DNA of 64,000 nucleotides from Burkholderiaceae bacterium (GTDB lineage: Bacteria; Pseudomonadota; Gammaproteobacteria; Burkholderiales; Burkholderiaceae_C), in NCBI GenBank assembly GCA_024235855.1, contig JACKLN010000012.1, positions 81,633 to 145,632 on the forward strand. The letters are read 5' to 3'. Under the pieces are notes generated by a model, which had not been told where the DNA came from, ran no database searches, and was given only the letters and a program-made list of their open reading frames with translations. Each line of letters starts with the position of its first letter. The first letter of the stretch is position 1. Below, in pieces: positions 44,812-54,159 of this stretch. Both the position numbers and the translations under genes were made by a program.

Positions 44812-45342
44812 TCAGGCCCGCGGCGTGCCGAAGCGGCTGGCCGCCTGCACCGCGGCCTGGGCGGCCGCCTGCATACCCCGCGCCAAACCGCTGCCCAGGC
44901 GGAACAGCTGGTGCGCCGCCGCCGGCGGCATCACGCGGGCCAGGTCGGCCTCGACGTCCCAGCGCAGGTTCTGCAGCAGCCAGTTCACATCGGCGGCCAG
45001 TTGCGCGTCGCCGTCGATGTCGACCGCCGGCGTCTCGCCCGTCAGCGCGCGGGCCGCCAGCAGGGCCGGGTTCGAGGCATCGAAGCGCACGGCCAGATCG
45101 GCCGGCAGACCGTCGCCCATCGCGTCCCAGTCCAGCAGGCCGGCCGGGGTGATGGCAAAGGCCAGGCGCGGCAGCGGCGGCAGCAGCGTGGGCCAGCCCT
45201 GCGGCTGCAGCAGCACCCGGCGCCCGGCGTGGGCGCGCAGACGCTCGGTGGCCGCGGGTTCGGCCGCGAGGACGTGGTTGAGCACCAGCGTCGTGCGGGC
45301 CATGGCCGCGGGGGCGAGCAGGTCGTGCAGGGCTTGCAGCAT
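44812..45342 (-). CDS. ubiJ: Ubiquinone biosynthesis accessory factor UbiJ (SCP2-like)
   Basis: A 176-residue protein with an SCP2 lipid-binding domain (GRRVLLQPQGWPTLLPPLPRLAFAITPAG, LAVRFDASNP) and a helical C-terminus (WLLQNLRWDVEADLARVMPPAAAHQLFRLG). UbiJ holds ubiquinone intermediates in the soluble Ubi complex with UbiK. The position immediately before ubiB supports the call. Confidence 0.85.
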   Translation of the reverse strand: MLQALHDLLAPAAMARTTLVLNHVLAAEPAATERLRAHAGRRVLLQPQGWPTLLPPLPRLAFAITPAGLLDWDAMGDGLPADLAVRFDASNPALLAARALTGETPAVDIDGDAQLAADVNWLLQNLRWDVEADLARVMPPAAAHQLFRLGSGLARGMQAAAQAAVQAASRFGTPRA

Positions 45343-45455
45343 GCGTGAATTGTAGGCAGGGTGCCCCCCCTAGGCTCGCGGGCCCAGGCCGCAGGCATGT
45401 CACTTGCAACGGCCACAATCACCTGTTTCCGAGTCACGGCGCCCTGGCCGTCCCG

Positions 45456-46850
45456 ATGTTCGAAGAGCGTTCCACCCGCCGCCAGTTCTTCAGCGCCCCG
45501 CAGTCGGTCACCTCGCTGGTGGCCGCCTTCCTGGAGCCCGGGCTGATCGTCGCGGTGTTCCTCGGCGTCTCGGAATGGTTCGACGAGCCCATCCTGCGGC
45601 CCGACCTCACGCTGTGCCTGCTGATCTTCGCGCTCACCTTCCCGGGCCGGAACCGCTTCTTCGAGCGGCCGCTGAATGCGGCGGTGGACATCAGCACTTC
45701 CTGGTTCAGCCTGCTGCTGATCCTGCTGCTGTGCGGCTACGCCACCCGCAGCCTGCACTTCTTCGACCCGAACGTGCTGCTGTGGTGGGCGGTGCTGACG
45801 CCGGCCCTGCTGTGGTGCGCCGTGTTCGCCGGGCGCACCCTGCTGCGCTGGGACGCGGCGCGGCCGGAGAATCGGCGCCGCGTGGTGATCATCGGTGCCG
45901 GCCCGCTGGGCGTGCGTGTCTCGCAGGCGCTGGTGGCCCGCGGCACCACCTGGCTGGAGATGCTGGGCTACTTCGACGACCGCTGCGGCGAACGGGTGCA
46001 CGCCGACGCGGCCCCCAAGCGCCTGGGCACCCTGGCCGAAGCGGCACCGTACATCCGCGCGCAGGGCGTGCACGAGGTCTTCATCACCCTGCCCCTGGGT
46101 TCGCAGCCTCGCATCGTCGAGCTGCTGGAGCAGGTGCAGGGCACGACGGCCTCCGTCTTCTTCGTGCCCGACGTGTTCGGCATCAGCATCATCCAGGGCC
46201 GCCTGCAGGACATGAACGGCGTGCCGGTGGTCGGCATCTGCGAGACGCCCTTCACCGGCACCAACATGCTGGTCAAGCGCATCAGCGACGTGGTGCTGGC
46301 CAGCGTCATCCTGGTGCTGATCTCGCCGCTGCTGCTGCTGATCGCGCTGGGCGTGAAGCTCAGCTCACCCGGCCCGGTGATCTTCAGGCAGCGGCGCAAC
46401 GGCCTGGACGGCGAGGAGATCATCGTCTGGAAATTCCGCTCGATGACCACGCAGGACAACGGCGCGGTCGTCAAGCAGGCCACGCGCGACGACCCGCGCA
46501 TCACGCCGTTCGGTGCCTTCATCCGCCGCACCTCGCTGGACGAGCTGCCGCAGTTCTTCAACGTGCTGCAAGGCCACATGAGCATCGTCGGCCCGCGCCC
46601 GCACGCGGTGGCCCACAACGAGGAATACCGGCGCCTGATCAAGGCCTACATGGTGCGGCACAAGGTCAAGCCCGGCATCACCGGCTGGGCCCAGGTCAAT
46701 GGCCACCGCGGCGAGACCGACACGCTGGAGAAGATGCAGGCACGCGTGGAATACGATCTGGCCTACCTGCGCAACTGGTCGCTGGGGCTGGACCTGCAGA
46801 TCATCGCGCGCACCGTGAAGCTGGTGTTCTTCGACCGGAAGGCCTACTGA
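45456..46850 (+). CDS. Undecaprenyl-phosphate sugar phosphotransferase (WcaJ-type)
   Basis: The 464-residue integral protein starts at ATG 45456. Four to five N-terminal TM helices (~20-125) precede a Rossmann-like soluble domain (RVVIIGAGPLGVRVSQAL, about 145-165), then the C-terminal polyprenyl glycosyl-1-phosphate transferase: KRISDVVLASVILVLISPLLLLIAL, GPVIFRQRRNGLDG, VWKFRSM, DELPQFFNVLQGHMSIVGPRPHA, GITGWAQVNGHRG. It adds the first sugar-1-phosphate to undecaprenyl phosphate, so it initiates the repeat unit of the exopolysaccharide. The next start overlaps its stop (ATGA). Confidence 0.93.
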   Translation: MFEERSTRRQFFSAPQSVTSLVAAFLEPGLIVAVFLGVSEWFDEPILRPDLTLCLLIFALTFPGRNRFFERPLNAAVDISTSWFSLLLILLLCGYATRSLHFFDPNVLLWWAVLTPALLWCAVFAGRTLLRWDAARPENRRRVVIIGAGPLGVRVSQALVARGTTWLEMLGYFDDRCGERVHADAAPKRLGTLAEAAPYIRAQGVHEVFITLPLGSQPRIVELLEQVQGTTASVFFVPDVFGISIIQGRLQDMNGVPVVGICETPFTGTNMLVKRISDVVLASVILVLISPLLLLIALGVKLSSPGPVIFRQRRNGLDGEEIIVWKFRSMTTQDNGAVVKQATRDDPRITPFGAFIRRTSLDELPQFFNVLQGHMSIVGPRPHAVAHNEEYRRLIKAYMVRHKVKPGITGWAQVNGHRGETDTLEKMQARVEYDLAYLRNWSLGLDLQIIARTVKLVFFDRKAY

Positions 46851-48085
46851 TGACCCGCCTAGCCCCCCTGTGCCTGCTGCTGTTCACCGGTGCCGCCGTG
46901 GCACAGACCAGCCCCTGGTACATCGGCGCGTCACAGACCTTCACGCAGGAAAGCAACCTCTACCGCCTGGCCGACGGCGCCGCCACGCCCGACGGCGTGA
47001 GCAAGGCCGACCTCATCAGCAGCACCGCGCTGCTGGCCGGGTTGGACCAACCGCTGGGCCGCCAGCGGGTCTACGGCAGCGCCACGCTGCGCAGCAGCAA
47101 GTTCCGCGACAACAAGGACCTGGACAACGAGGGCTACGCCTTGCGCGCGGGCCTGGACTGGGAAACGGTGAACCGGCTCTCCGGCACGCTGGAAGCCAGC
47201 GCCGAGCGCAGCCTGGCGCGCTTCAACACCGACACCGAGCTCGGCGTGCAGACCCGCCGCAACATCGAGGACCAGACGCGTCTGCTGGCCGAGGCGCGCG
47301 TGGGTGTCGTCACCGCCTACACCGCCGAGGTCTCGCTGGAACACCGCGAACGGCGCTTCTCCGCGCCGGAATACGACCGGCGGGAGAACCGGCAGACCAC
47401 GGGCGCGGCCAGCCTGCGCTGGCGGCCGCGCGGCGGCACGATGCTGGGCATCGGCCTGCGCCACACGGCCGGCAGCTACCCGCGGTTCCGCACCAACGAC
47501 GACGGCGGCTTCGAGCCCGACCGCTACACCCGCAACGGCCTGGACCTGCTGGGCAGCTGGGAATCCGGCGGCGCCACGCGGCTCGACGCGCGGATCACGC
47601 TGGGCCAGACGCGCTACGACCAGAACGACGCCCGCGACATCTCCGGCGGCACCGGCTACGTCGCCTGGACATGGCGGCCCGGTGGCCGCCTGTCGCTGAA
47701 CGCCCGGCTGGCGCGCGACATCGGCCAGGACGCCTACTTCAGTGGCAACCCCTTCGTCAACGGCGTGGTCGACACCGGCCGCACCACGACCACGGCACGC
47801 CTGACGGCCGACTACGCCGCCAGCGCCAAGGTCGGCCTGCGTGCCAGCGTGCTGCAGGCCCGGCGCGACCTGGTGCAGACGCTGCCGCCCAGCGCCCTGT
47901 TCCCCGGCAACCTGCGCGGCCGCGACAACACCACCGAGCTCAGCCTCGGCGCCACCTGGGCGCCGACCCGCAGCCTGGTCTTCGGCTGCGACCTCGGCCA
48001 TGAGCGGCGCAGCGCCAGCGGCGACCTGTCGCTGCCCTACAGTGCCGACCGCGTTGGCTGCTACGGCCAGATCTTCCTGCGCTGA
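46850..48085 (+). CDS. Outer-membrane beta-barrel protein of EPS locus (EpsL-like)
   Basis: The 411-residue protein has a Sec signal peptide MTRLAPLCLLLFTGAAVAQ. The mature sequence consists of alternating amphipathic strands with Tyr/Arg/Gly turns (YGSATLRSSKFRDNKDLDNEGYALRAGLDWE, LEASAERSLARF, SLEHRERRFSAPEYDRRENR) and ends in an aromatic/Arg strand (VGCYGQIFLR). Such barrels (EpsL/putative beta-barrel porin 2) accompany initiating transferases in betaproteobacterial EPS clusters and may help export. Translationally coupled to the WcaJ-type gene. Confidence 0.82.
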   Translation: MTRLAPLCLLLFTGAAVAQTSPWYIGASQTFTQESNLYRLADGAATPDGVSKADLISSTALLAGLDQPLGRQRVYGSATLRSSKFRDNKDLDNEGYALRAGLDWETVNRLSGTLEASAERSLARFNTDTELGVQTRRNIEDQTRLLAEARVGVVTAYTAEVSLEHRERRFSAPEYDRRENRQTTGAASLRWRPRGGTMLGIGLRHTAGSYPRFRTNDDGGFEPDRYTRNGLDLLGSWESGGATRLDARITLGQTRYDQNDARDISGGTGYVAWTWRPGGRLSLNARLARDIGQDAYFSGNPFVNGVVDTGRTTTTARLTADYAASAKVGLRASVLQARRDLVQTLPPSALFPGNLRGRDNTTELSLGATWAPTRSLVFGCDLGHERRSASGDLSLPYSADRVGCYGQIFLR

Positions 48086-48091
48086 CCCCCC

Positions 48092-49111
48092 ATGCCCACT
48101 GTCCTGCTCACCGGCGCCACCGGCTACATCGCCTCGCACACTTGGCTGGCCCTGCAGTCGGCCGGCTTCGACGTGGTCGGCGTCGACGACTTCTCCAACA
48201 GCTCGCCCGAGGTGCTGAACCGGCTGCAGCGGCTCGGCGGCCGGGCCCCGGTGTTCGAGCGCCTGGACGTGACCGACGCCGCGGCCATGGAAGCCCTGCT
48301 GCAGCGCCACCGCATCGATGCCGCGGTGCACTTCGCCGCCTTCAAGGCGGTGGGCGAGTCGGTGGCGCAGCCGCTGGCCTACTACCGCAACAACGTCGGC
48401 GGCCTGGTCAACGTCTGCAGCGCGTTGCAACGGCACGGCATCCGGCGTTTCGTCTTCAGCTCCAGCGCCACGGTGTACGGTGACCCGGAGCGCCTGCCGA
48501 TCACCGAGGACGCGCGGCTGACCGCCACCAACCCCTACGGCCAGACCAAGCTGATCGGCGAGACGCTGCTGCGCGACCTCGGTGTGTCCGACCCGGCCTG
48601 GCAGACCGCCATCCTGCGCTATTTCAATCCGGTGGGCGCGCACGAGAGCGGCCTGATCGGCGAGGACCCGCGCGGCACGCCCAACAACCTGATGCCCTAC
48701 GTGGCCCAGGTGGCGGTGGGCCGACGCGAGTTCCTGCAGGTCTTCGGCGACGACTACCCCACGCCCGATGGCACCGGCGTGCGCGACTACATCCACGTGG
48801 TCGACCTCGCCGAAGGCCATGTCGCGGCCCTGCGTCGTCTGCTCGACCAGCCCGGCTCGCTGACCGTGAACCTCGGCACGGGGCGCGGCTACAGCGTGCT
48901 CGAGGTCGTGCGCGCCTATGCCGCGGCCAGCGGGCGTGACGTACCCTACCGGGTGGCGCCGCGTCGGCCCGGCGACGTGGCCGCCTGCTACGCCGACCCG
49001 GCGCTGGCGGCCGAGTTGCTGGGCTGGCGCGCGCAGCACGACCTGGACCGCATGTGCGCCGACAGCTGGCGCTGGCAGTCGCAGAACCCGAACGGATTCG
49101 AGACCGCATGA
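48092..49111 (+). CDS. galE: UDP-glucose 4-epimerase
   Basis: The 339-residue SDR enzyme starts 6 nt after the barrel gene. It has VLLTGATGYIASHTWLALQSAGFDVVGVDDFSNSSPEVL, catalytic SSSATVYG and YGQTK, and LRYFNPVGAHESGLIGEDP, with DYIHVVDLAEGHVAAL in the C-terminal part. It interconverts UDP-glucose and UDP-galactose for EPS. The P-loop-like TGATGYIASH has Ala where Gly is common (GYIGSH). Its stop overlaps manC (ATGA). Confidence 0.93.
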   Translation: MPTVLLTGATGYIASHTWLALQSAGFDVVGVDDFSNSSPEVLNRLQRLGGRAPVFERLDVTDAAAMEALLQRHRIDAAVHFAAFKAVGESVAQPLAYYRNNVGGLVNVCSALQRHGIRRFVFSSSATVYGDPERLPITEDARLTATNPYGQTKLIGETLLRDLGVSDPAWQTAILRYFNPVGAHESGLIGEDPRGTPNNLMPYVAQVAVGRREFLQVFGDDYPTPDGTGVRDYIHVVDLAEGHVAALRRLLDQPGSLTVNLGTGRGYSVLEVVRAYAAASGRDVPYRVAPRRPGDVAACYADPALAAELLGWRAQHDLDRMCADSWRWQSQNPNGFETA

Positions 49112-50538
49112 ACAAGACCCTTTCCCTGCAGCCGGTGATCATGGCCGGCGGCTCCGGCACGCGGCTGTGGCCGCTGTCACGCAGCGGCTACCCCAAGCAG
49201 TTCCTGGTGCTGGCCGGCAACACCAGCCTGCTGCAGCAGGCTGCGCAGCGGCTGGCCGGGCTGGCTGCGGCCGACATCGTGGTGACCTCCCCGCTGGTGG
49301 TCGGCAACGAGGAGCACCGCTTCATGGTGCTCGACCAGTTGCGCGAGGTGCACGCGACGCCGGCGGCCGTGCTGCTGGAGCCCATGGGCCGCAACACCGC
49401 ACCGGCCGTGACCCTGGCTGCGCTGCAGGCGCTCGAAGGCGGTGCCGATCCGGTGCTGGTGGTCACGCCGTCGGACCAGACCGTGGCCGACGATGCCGCG
49501 TTCACCCGTGCGCTGCAGGCCGCCGCGCGGCGCGCCGCGAGCGGCGAGATCGTGATCCTGGGCATCCGCCCCGACCGTCCCGAGACCGGCTACGGCTACA
49601 TCCGTGCCGATGGCAGCGCGGTGGCGCAGTTCGTCGAGAAGCCCGACACGCCCACCGCCGAGCGCTACCTGGCCGACGGCGGCTACTACTGGAACGCCGG
49701 CATCTTCGTGCTCCGCGCCTCGGTGTGGCTGGCCGCGCTGGAGCGCTTCCGCCCCGACATCGCCGAGGCCACGCGTGCGGCCTGGGCCGGGCGCGCCACC
49801 GACGCGCAGTTCGTTCGGCCGGACAAGGCGCTGTTCGGCGCCGTGCCGTCGGAATCGGTGGACTACGCGGTGATGGAACGCTGCCCCGGCAGCGGCCAGC
49901 CGCTGGGCATGGAGGTGCTGGACGCCGGCTGGAACGACCTGGGCGCCTGGGAGGCCGTGTGGCAGGCCGCGCCCAAGGACGGTGCCGGCAACGCCGCCAT
50001 CGGCGATGCGCTGATCGAGGACAGCCGCAACACCCTGGTGCACGCCAGCAGCCGCCTGGTGGGCGCCGTCGGCGTCAGCGACGTCGTCATCGTCGAGACC
50101 CCCGATGCCGTGCTGGTGGCCGACCGCAGCCGCAGCCAGGACGTCAAGAAGATCGTGGCACGCCTGGGCGCCGAGCAGCGGGGCGAGCACGCGCTGCACC
50201 GCAAGGTGCACCGGCCCTGGGGCTGGTACGACAGCATCGACATGGGCGAGCGCTTCCAGGTCAAGCGCATCCTCGTCAAGCCCGGTGCATCGTTGAGCCT
50301 GCAGAAGCACCACCACCGGGCCGAGCACTGGATCGTCGTCAGCGGCACGGCCGAGGTCACCAACGGCGACCAGGTCATCCTGCTCGCGGAGAACCAGAGC
50401 ACCTACATCCCGCTGGGCCAGGTGCACCGCCTGGCCAACCCGGGCAGGGTGCCGCTGGAGATCATCGAGGTGCAGTCCGGCAGCTACCTGGGCGAGGACG
50501 ACATCGTGCGCTTCGAGGACACGTACGGGCGGGCTTGA
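49108..50538 (+). CDS. manC: Mannose-1-phosphate guanylyltransferase / mannose-6-phosphate isomerase
   Basis: The 476-residue bifunctional enzyme carries IMAGGSGTRLWPLSRSGYPKQFLVL (nucleotide binding), EPMGRNTAPAVTLAAL and FVEKPDTPTAERYL in the N-terminal pyrophosphorylase. The C-terminal cupin (~360-476) has HRPWGWYDSIDMGERFQVKRI and LQKHHHRAEHWIVVSGTAEV, which binds metal for fructose-6-P isomerisation. It supplies GDP-mannose. The ATGA overlap with galE indicates a single transcription unit of wcaJ-like, barrel, galE and manC. Confidence 0.95.
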   Translation: MNKTLSLQPVIMAGGSGTRLWPLSRSGYPKQFLVLAGNTSLLQQAAQRLAGLAAADIVVTSPLVVGNEEHRFMVLDQLREVHATPAAVLLEPMGRNTAPAVTLAALQALEGGADPVLVVTPSDQTVADDAAFTRALQAAARRAASGEIVILGIRPDRPETGYGYIRADGSAVAQFVEKPDTPTAERYLADGGYYWNAGIFVLRASVWLAALERFRPDIAEATRAAWAGRATDAQFVRPDKALFGAVPSESVDYAVMERCPGSGQPLGMEVLDAGWNDLGAWEAVWQAAPKDGAGNAAIGDALIEDSRNTLVHASSRLVGAVGVSDVVIVETPDAVLVADRSRSQDVKKIVARLGAEQRGEHALHRKVHRPWGWYDSIDMGERFQVKRILVKPGASLSLQKHHHRAEHWIVVSGTAEVTNGDQVILLAENQSTYIPLGQVHRLANPGRVPLEIIEVQSGSYLGEDDIVRFEDTYGRA

Positions 50539-50596
50539 AGGGTCCGAGCGCGGTGCGCCCGCCGTCCACCTCGGGACCTGTTGCGGTTATTGCGGA

Positions 50597-50625
50597 CTGA
50601 CGGCAGCCGCCAGAGCCCGTATACA
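50597..50625 (+). promoter_or_regulatory. Sigma70-like promoter for TAXI TRAP system 2
   Basis: CTGACG (50597-50602, four matches to TTGACA) and TATACA (50620-50625) are 17 bp apart, 37 bp before ATG 50662 of the binding protein. The spacing is optimal and the position suits a separate promoter rather than read-through from manC. Confidence 0.45.
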
Positions 50626-50661
50626 TCGGGGGTTGTCCAACATCCCAACCGGAGACCCTCG

Positions 50662-51624
50662 ATGCCCCACACACCCCGCCGACGCCTGATCGCCGCCCTG
50701 GCTGCCGCCGCCACCGGTGCCTTCGTGCCGATGGCCGCCCAGGCCGACCAGTTCGTCAACATCCTCACCGGCGGCACCAGCGGCGTGTACTACCCGCTGG
50801 GCGTGGCGCTGGGCAAGATCTACGCCGAGAAGATTCCCGGCGTGCGCACCCAGGTGCAGAGTACCAAGGCGTCGGTGGAGAACCTGAACCTGCTGCAGAG
50901 CGGCCGCGGCGAGATCGCGCTGGCGCTGGGCGACTCGGTCAAGTCGGCCTGGGAAGGCGACGCCGAGGTCGGCTTCCCGAAGAAGCTCGACAAGCTGCGC
51001 GGCGTGGCGGCGGTGTACCCCAACGTGATCCAGATCGTCGCGTCGCAGAGCAGCGGCATCAAGACCTTCGCGGATCTCAAGGGCAAGAGCCTGTCGGTGG
51101 GTGCGCCGAAGTCGGGCACCGAGGTCAATGCACGCCGCATCTTCGAGACCATGGGCATGTCCTACAAGGACCTCGGCAAGACCGAGTACCTGCCCTTCGG
51201 CGAATCGGTGGAGCTGATCAAGAATCGCCAGCTCGACGCCACGCTGCAGTCCGCCGGCCTGGGTGTGGCCAGCATCCGTGACCTGGCCACCTCCATCCCG
51301 ATCACGATGGTGGCGGTGCCTGGCGACGTGGCCACCAAGCTCGGCGCGCCGTTCGTGGCCACCACCATCCCGGCCAACACCTACAACGGCCAGACGGCCG
51401 ACGTGCCCACGCTGGCGGTGGTGAACTTCCTCGTCACGCACAGCGCCGTGTCCGACGAGACGGTCTACCAGATGACCAAGCAGCTGTTCGAGAACCTGGA
51501 CACCATGGTCGCGGCGCACAAGGCCGCCAGCGCCATCAAGCTGGAGACGGCCATCAACGGCATGCCGCTGCCGCTGCACCCCGGTGCCGAGCGCTTCTAC
51601 AAGGAAAAGGGCCTGATCAAGTAA
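50662..51624 (+). CDS. TAXI-family TRAP solute-binding protein (system 2)
   Basis: The 320-residue protein starts at ATG 50662 behind GGAGA. A signal peptide (MPHTPRRRLIAALAAAATGAFVPMAAQA, cleavage ~28) is followed by QFVNILTGGTSGVYYPLGVALGKIYAEKI, the TAXI signature. Further matches are DLKGKSLSVGAPKSGTEVNAR and VPTLAVVNFLVTHSAVSDETVYQMTKQLFE. It is divergent in sequence from system 1 (7528-8505), suggesting a different ligand. The permease follows after 22 nt. Confidence 0.93.
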   Translation: MPHTPRRRLIAALAAAATGAFVPMAAQADQFVNILTGGTSGVYYPLGVALGKIYAEKIPGVRTQVQSTKASVENLNLLQSGRGEIALALGDSVKSAWEGDAEVGFPKKLDKLRGVAAVYPNVIQIVASQSSGIKTFADLKGKSLSVGAPKSGTEVNARRIFETMGMSYKDLGKTEYLPFGESVELIKNRQLDATLQSAGLGVASIRDLATSIPITMVAVPGDVATKLGAPFVATTIPANTYNGQTADVPTLAVVNFLVTHSAVSDETVYQMTKQLFENLDTMVAAHKAASAIKLETAINGMPLPLHPGAERFYKEKGLIK

Positions 51625-51646
51625 TCGGGTCCGGATCCTTTCCATC

Positions 51647-53755
51647 GTGAGCGCCCCCCGCCCCGCCGCCGTCGCGCCAGACGGCGGCGATGCCCTGCTG
51701 CAGCAGCACGAACCCCTGGCCGGCGCCTTCCCGCCCGGCCTGCAGGGGCGGCTGCTGTTCTGGCTGGCCCTGGCCTTCTCGGCCTTCCAGATCGCCACCG
51801 CCGCGCACATCATCGACCTGCCCAGCCAGCTGGTGCGGGCGGTGCACGTGAGCTTCCTGCTCGCGCTGGTGTTCCCGCTGCTGACCGCGCAGGCCAATCT
51901 GCCGTGGCGCGTGCTGGCCTGGGCGATGGCGGTGGCGGCCGCCGGTGTCGCGGTCTACCAGTGGGTGGAGTACGAGCCCCTGCTGCTGCGTGCAGGTGAC
52001 CCCAACGACGTGGACATCGCGGTGGGCGTCGTGTTGCTGGTGCTGCTGTTCGTGGCCACGTGGCGGGCGATGGGCGCGGCCCTGCCCATCATCGCCGGCG
52101 CCTTCCTGGCCTACTGCCTGTTCGGCCAGCATCTGCCTTCGCCGCTGAACCACCGCGGCTACGACTTCAGCCAGGTCATCGACCACATGACCTACGGCAC
52201 CGAGGGCGTCTACGGCATCCCGACCTACGTCTCGTCGAGCTACATCTTCCTGTTCATCCTCTTCGGCGCCTTCCTGGAGAAAGCCGGGATGATCGGCCTG
52301 TTCACCGACATCGCGATGGGCCTGTTCGGCCACAAGCGCGGCGGCCCGGCCAAGGTGGCCGTGGTGTCCTCGGGCCTGATGGGCACCATCAGCGGCTCGG
52401 GCGTGGCCAACGTGGTCACCACCGGGCAGTTCACCATCCCGCTGATGATGCGCTTCGGCTACCGGCCGGCATTCGCCGGCGGCGTGGAGGCCACGGCGTC
52501 GATGGGCGGGCAGATCATGCCGCCGGTGATGGGCGCGGTGGCCTTCATCATGGCCGAGACGCTGGACGTGCCCTACAGCGCCGTGGTGCAGGCGGCCGTC
52601 GTGCCGGCGGTGCTGTACTTCCTGTCGGCCTTCTGGATGGTGCATCTGGAAGCCGGCCGCGCCGGTCTGGTGGGGCTGCCGAAGGACGAGCTGCCTTCGC
52701 CGCTGGCCGCGCTGAAGGCCAAGTGGTACCTGATCCTGCCGCTGGTGGTGCTGGTGGTGCTGCTGTTCTCCGGCTACACGCCGCTGTTCGCCGGCACCGT
52801 GGGCCTGGCGCTGACGGTGATGCTGATCCTCGGCGGCGCCGTGGCACAGGGCTTCAGGGGCACGCCGCTGCGCGTGCTGTTCTGGGTGGGGTTGGGGCTG
52901 GTGGCGGCCAGCTTCCAGCAGTTCGGCATGGCGGCGCTGAGCAGCGGCATCGTCGCGCTGATCGCCTGGTGCGCCTTCACGCAGGGCGGCCGCAAGACCC
53001 TGCTGCTGTGCCGCGACAGCCTGGCCGAAGGCGCCAAGACGGCACTGCCGGTGGGCATTGCCTGCGCCATCGTCGGCATCGTCATCGGCACGATGACGCT
53101 CACCGGCGCGGCCAACACCTTCGGCCAGTTCGTGGTGGCGGTGGGCAAGGACAGCCTGTTCCTGTCGCTGCTGCTGACGATGCTGACCTGCCTGATCCTG
53201 GGCATGGGCATCCCCACCATCCCCAACTACATCATCACCAGCAGCATCGCCGGCCCGGCCCTGCTGGAACTGGGCGTGCCGCTGCTGGTCAGCCACATGT
53301 TCGTCTTCTACTTCGGCATCCTGGCGGACCTGACGCCGCCGGTGGCGCTGGCCTGCTTCGCCGCGGCGCCCATCGCGAAGGAACGCGGCCTGCGCATCTC
53401 CATGCAGGCCATCAAGGTGGCGGCGGCAGGCTTCGTGATCCCGTTCATGGCGGTCTACACGCCGGCGCTGATGCTGCAGCCCGGCGGGGCGCTGGCCGCC
53501 GAATGGGGCATGCCGGCGGCGGTGGCCTACATCGTCTTCAAGTGCCTGCTGGCCATCGGCCTGTGGGGCACGGCGGTGATCGGCTTCGGGCGGGCGCCGA
53601 TGCATGCGCTGGAGCGCGTGGTGGCGGCAGCGGCTGCGGTGACGCTGATCGCCGCACTGCCCATCACCGACGAGATCGGCTTCGCGCTGGCCGCCGGCGT
53701 CATCGGCGTGCACCTGTGGCGCACGCGCGGGCGCCCAGGGCACGCGCCGGCATGA
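51647..53755 (+). CDS. TAXI TRAP transporter fused permease (system 2)
   Basis: The 702-residue membrane protein starts at GTG 51647. The N-terminal ~200 residues supply four TM helices; the DctM domain has VVSSGLMGTISGSGVANVVTTGQF, EATASMGGQIMPPVMGAVAFIMAE, LILGMGIPTIPNYIITSSIAGPA and FYFGILADLTPPVALACFAAAPIA. It overlaps DUF1850 by ATGA (53752-53755). Sits in the middle of EPS genes, between manC and ugd. Confidence 0.93.
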   Translation: MSAPRPAAVAPDGGDALLQQHEPLAGAFPPGLQGRLLFWLALAFSAFQIATAAHIIDLPSQLVRAVHVSFLLALVFPLLTAQANLPWRVLAWAMAVAAAGVAVYQWVEYEPLLLRAGDPNDVDIAVGVVLLVLLFVATWRAMGAALPIIAGAFLAYCLFGQHLPSPLNHRGYDFSQVIDHMTYGTEGVYGIPTYVSSSYIFLFILFGAFLEKAGMIGLFTDIAMGLFGHKRGGPAKVAVVSSGLMGTISGSGVANVVTTGQFTIPLMMRFGYRPAFAGGVEATASMGGQIMPPVMGAVAFIMAETLDVPYSAVVQAAVVPAVLYFLSAFWMVHLEAGRAGLVGLPKDELPSPLAALKAKWYLILPLVVLVVLLFSGYTPLFAGTVGLALTVMLILGGAVAQGFRGTPLRVLFWVGLGLVAASFQQFGMAALSSGIVALIAWCAFTQGGRKTLLLCRDSLAEGAKTALPVGIACAIVGIVIGTMTLTGAANTFGQFVVAVGKDSLFLSLLLTMLTCLILGMGIPTIPNYIITSSIAGPALLELGVPLLVSHMFVFYFGILADLTPPVALACFAAAPIAKERGLRISMQAIKVAAAGFVIPFMAVYTPALMLQPGGALAAEWGMPAAVAYIVFKCLLAIGLWGTAVIGFGRAPMHALERVVAAAAAVTLIAALPITDEIGFALAAGVIGVHLWRTRGRPGHAPA

Positions 53756-54150
53756 CCCTGTGCCTGGCCACCGCCGCGGTGGCCCTGCCGTTGGCGGTGC
53801 AGGCGTTCACGCTGGCGTGGACGCATTCGGTGGAGAAGACCGAGTGGCGCGAACGCTGGCAGGTGCAGGGCAACGCCCTGGTGCTGTCCGAAGGCCGCGT
53901 GCGCGGCTCCGGCGCCGGCATGGACCCGCCCGAGGGTTCCGTGCTGCAGGACGGCTGGTGGGTCTACCGGCGCACGCTGCAGGTGCCGGTGCTGCGGCTG
54001 GCGGTCAGCGGCGCCACGGGCCGCGGCTGGCAGCTGTGCACCGACGACGGCGGCTGCCGTGACCTGGAGGCTTGGCTGGCGCGCGACGGCATACCGCCGC
54101 CGGCCATCGAGATCCGCCCCGACGGCGTCTGCGATCGCTTGCCGCGCTGA
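53752..54150 (+). CDS. DUF1850 protein of TAXI TRAP system 2
   Basis: The 132-residue protein has an N-terminal hydrophobic segment (TLCLATAAVALPLAVQAF) and the DUF1850 core LAWTHSVEKTEWRERWQVQGNALVLSEGRVRGSGAGMDPPEG. It is shorter than its system 1 counterpart (172 residues). Placed last in this operon, after the permease, where system 1 has it second. Convergent with ugd (9-bp gap). Confidence 0.82.
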   Translation: MTLCLATAAVALPLAVQAFTLAWTHSVEKTEWRERWQVQGNALVLSEGRVRGSGAGMDPPEGSVLQDGWWVYRRTLQVPVLRLAVSGATGRGWQLCTDDGGCRDLEAWLARDGIPPPAIEIRPDGVCDRLPR

Positions 54151-54159
54151 GTTTGCCCG

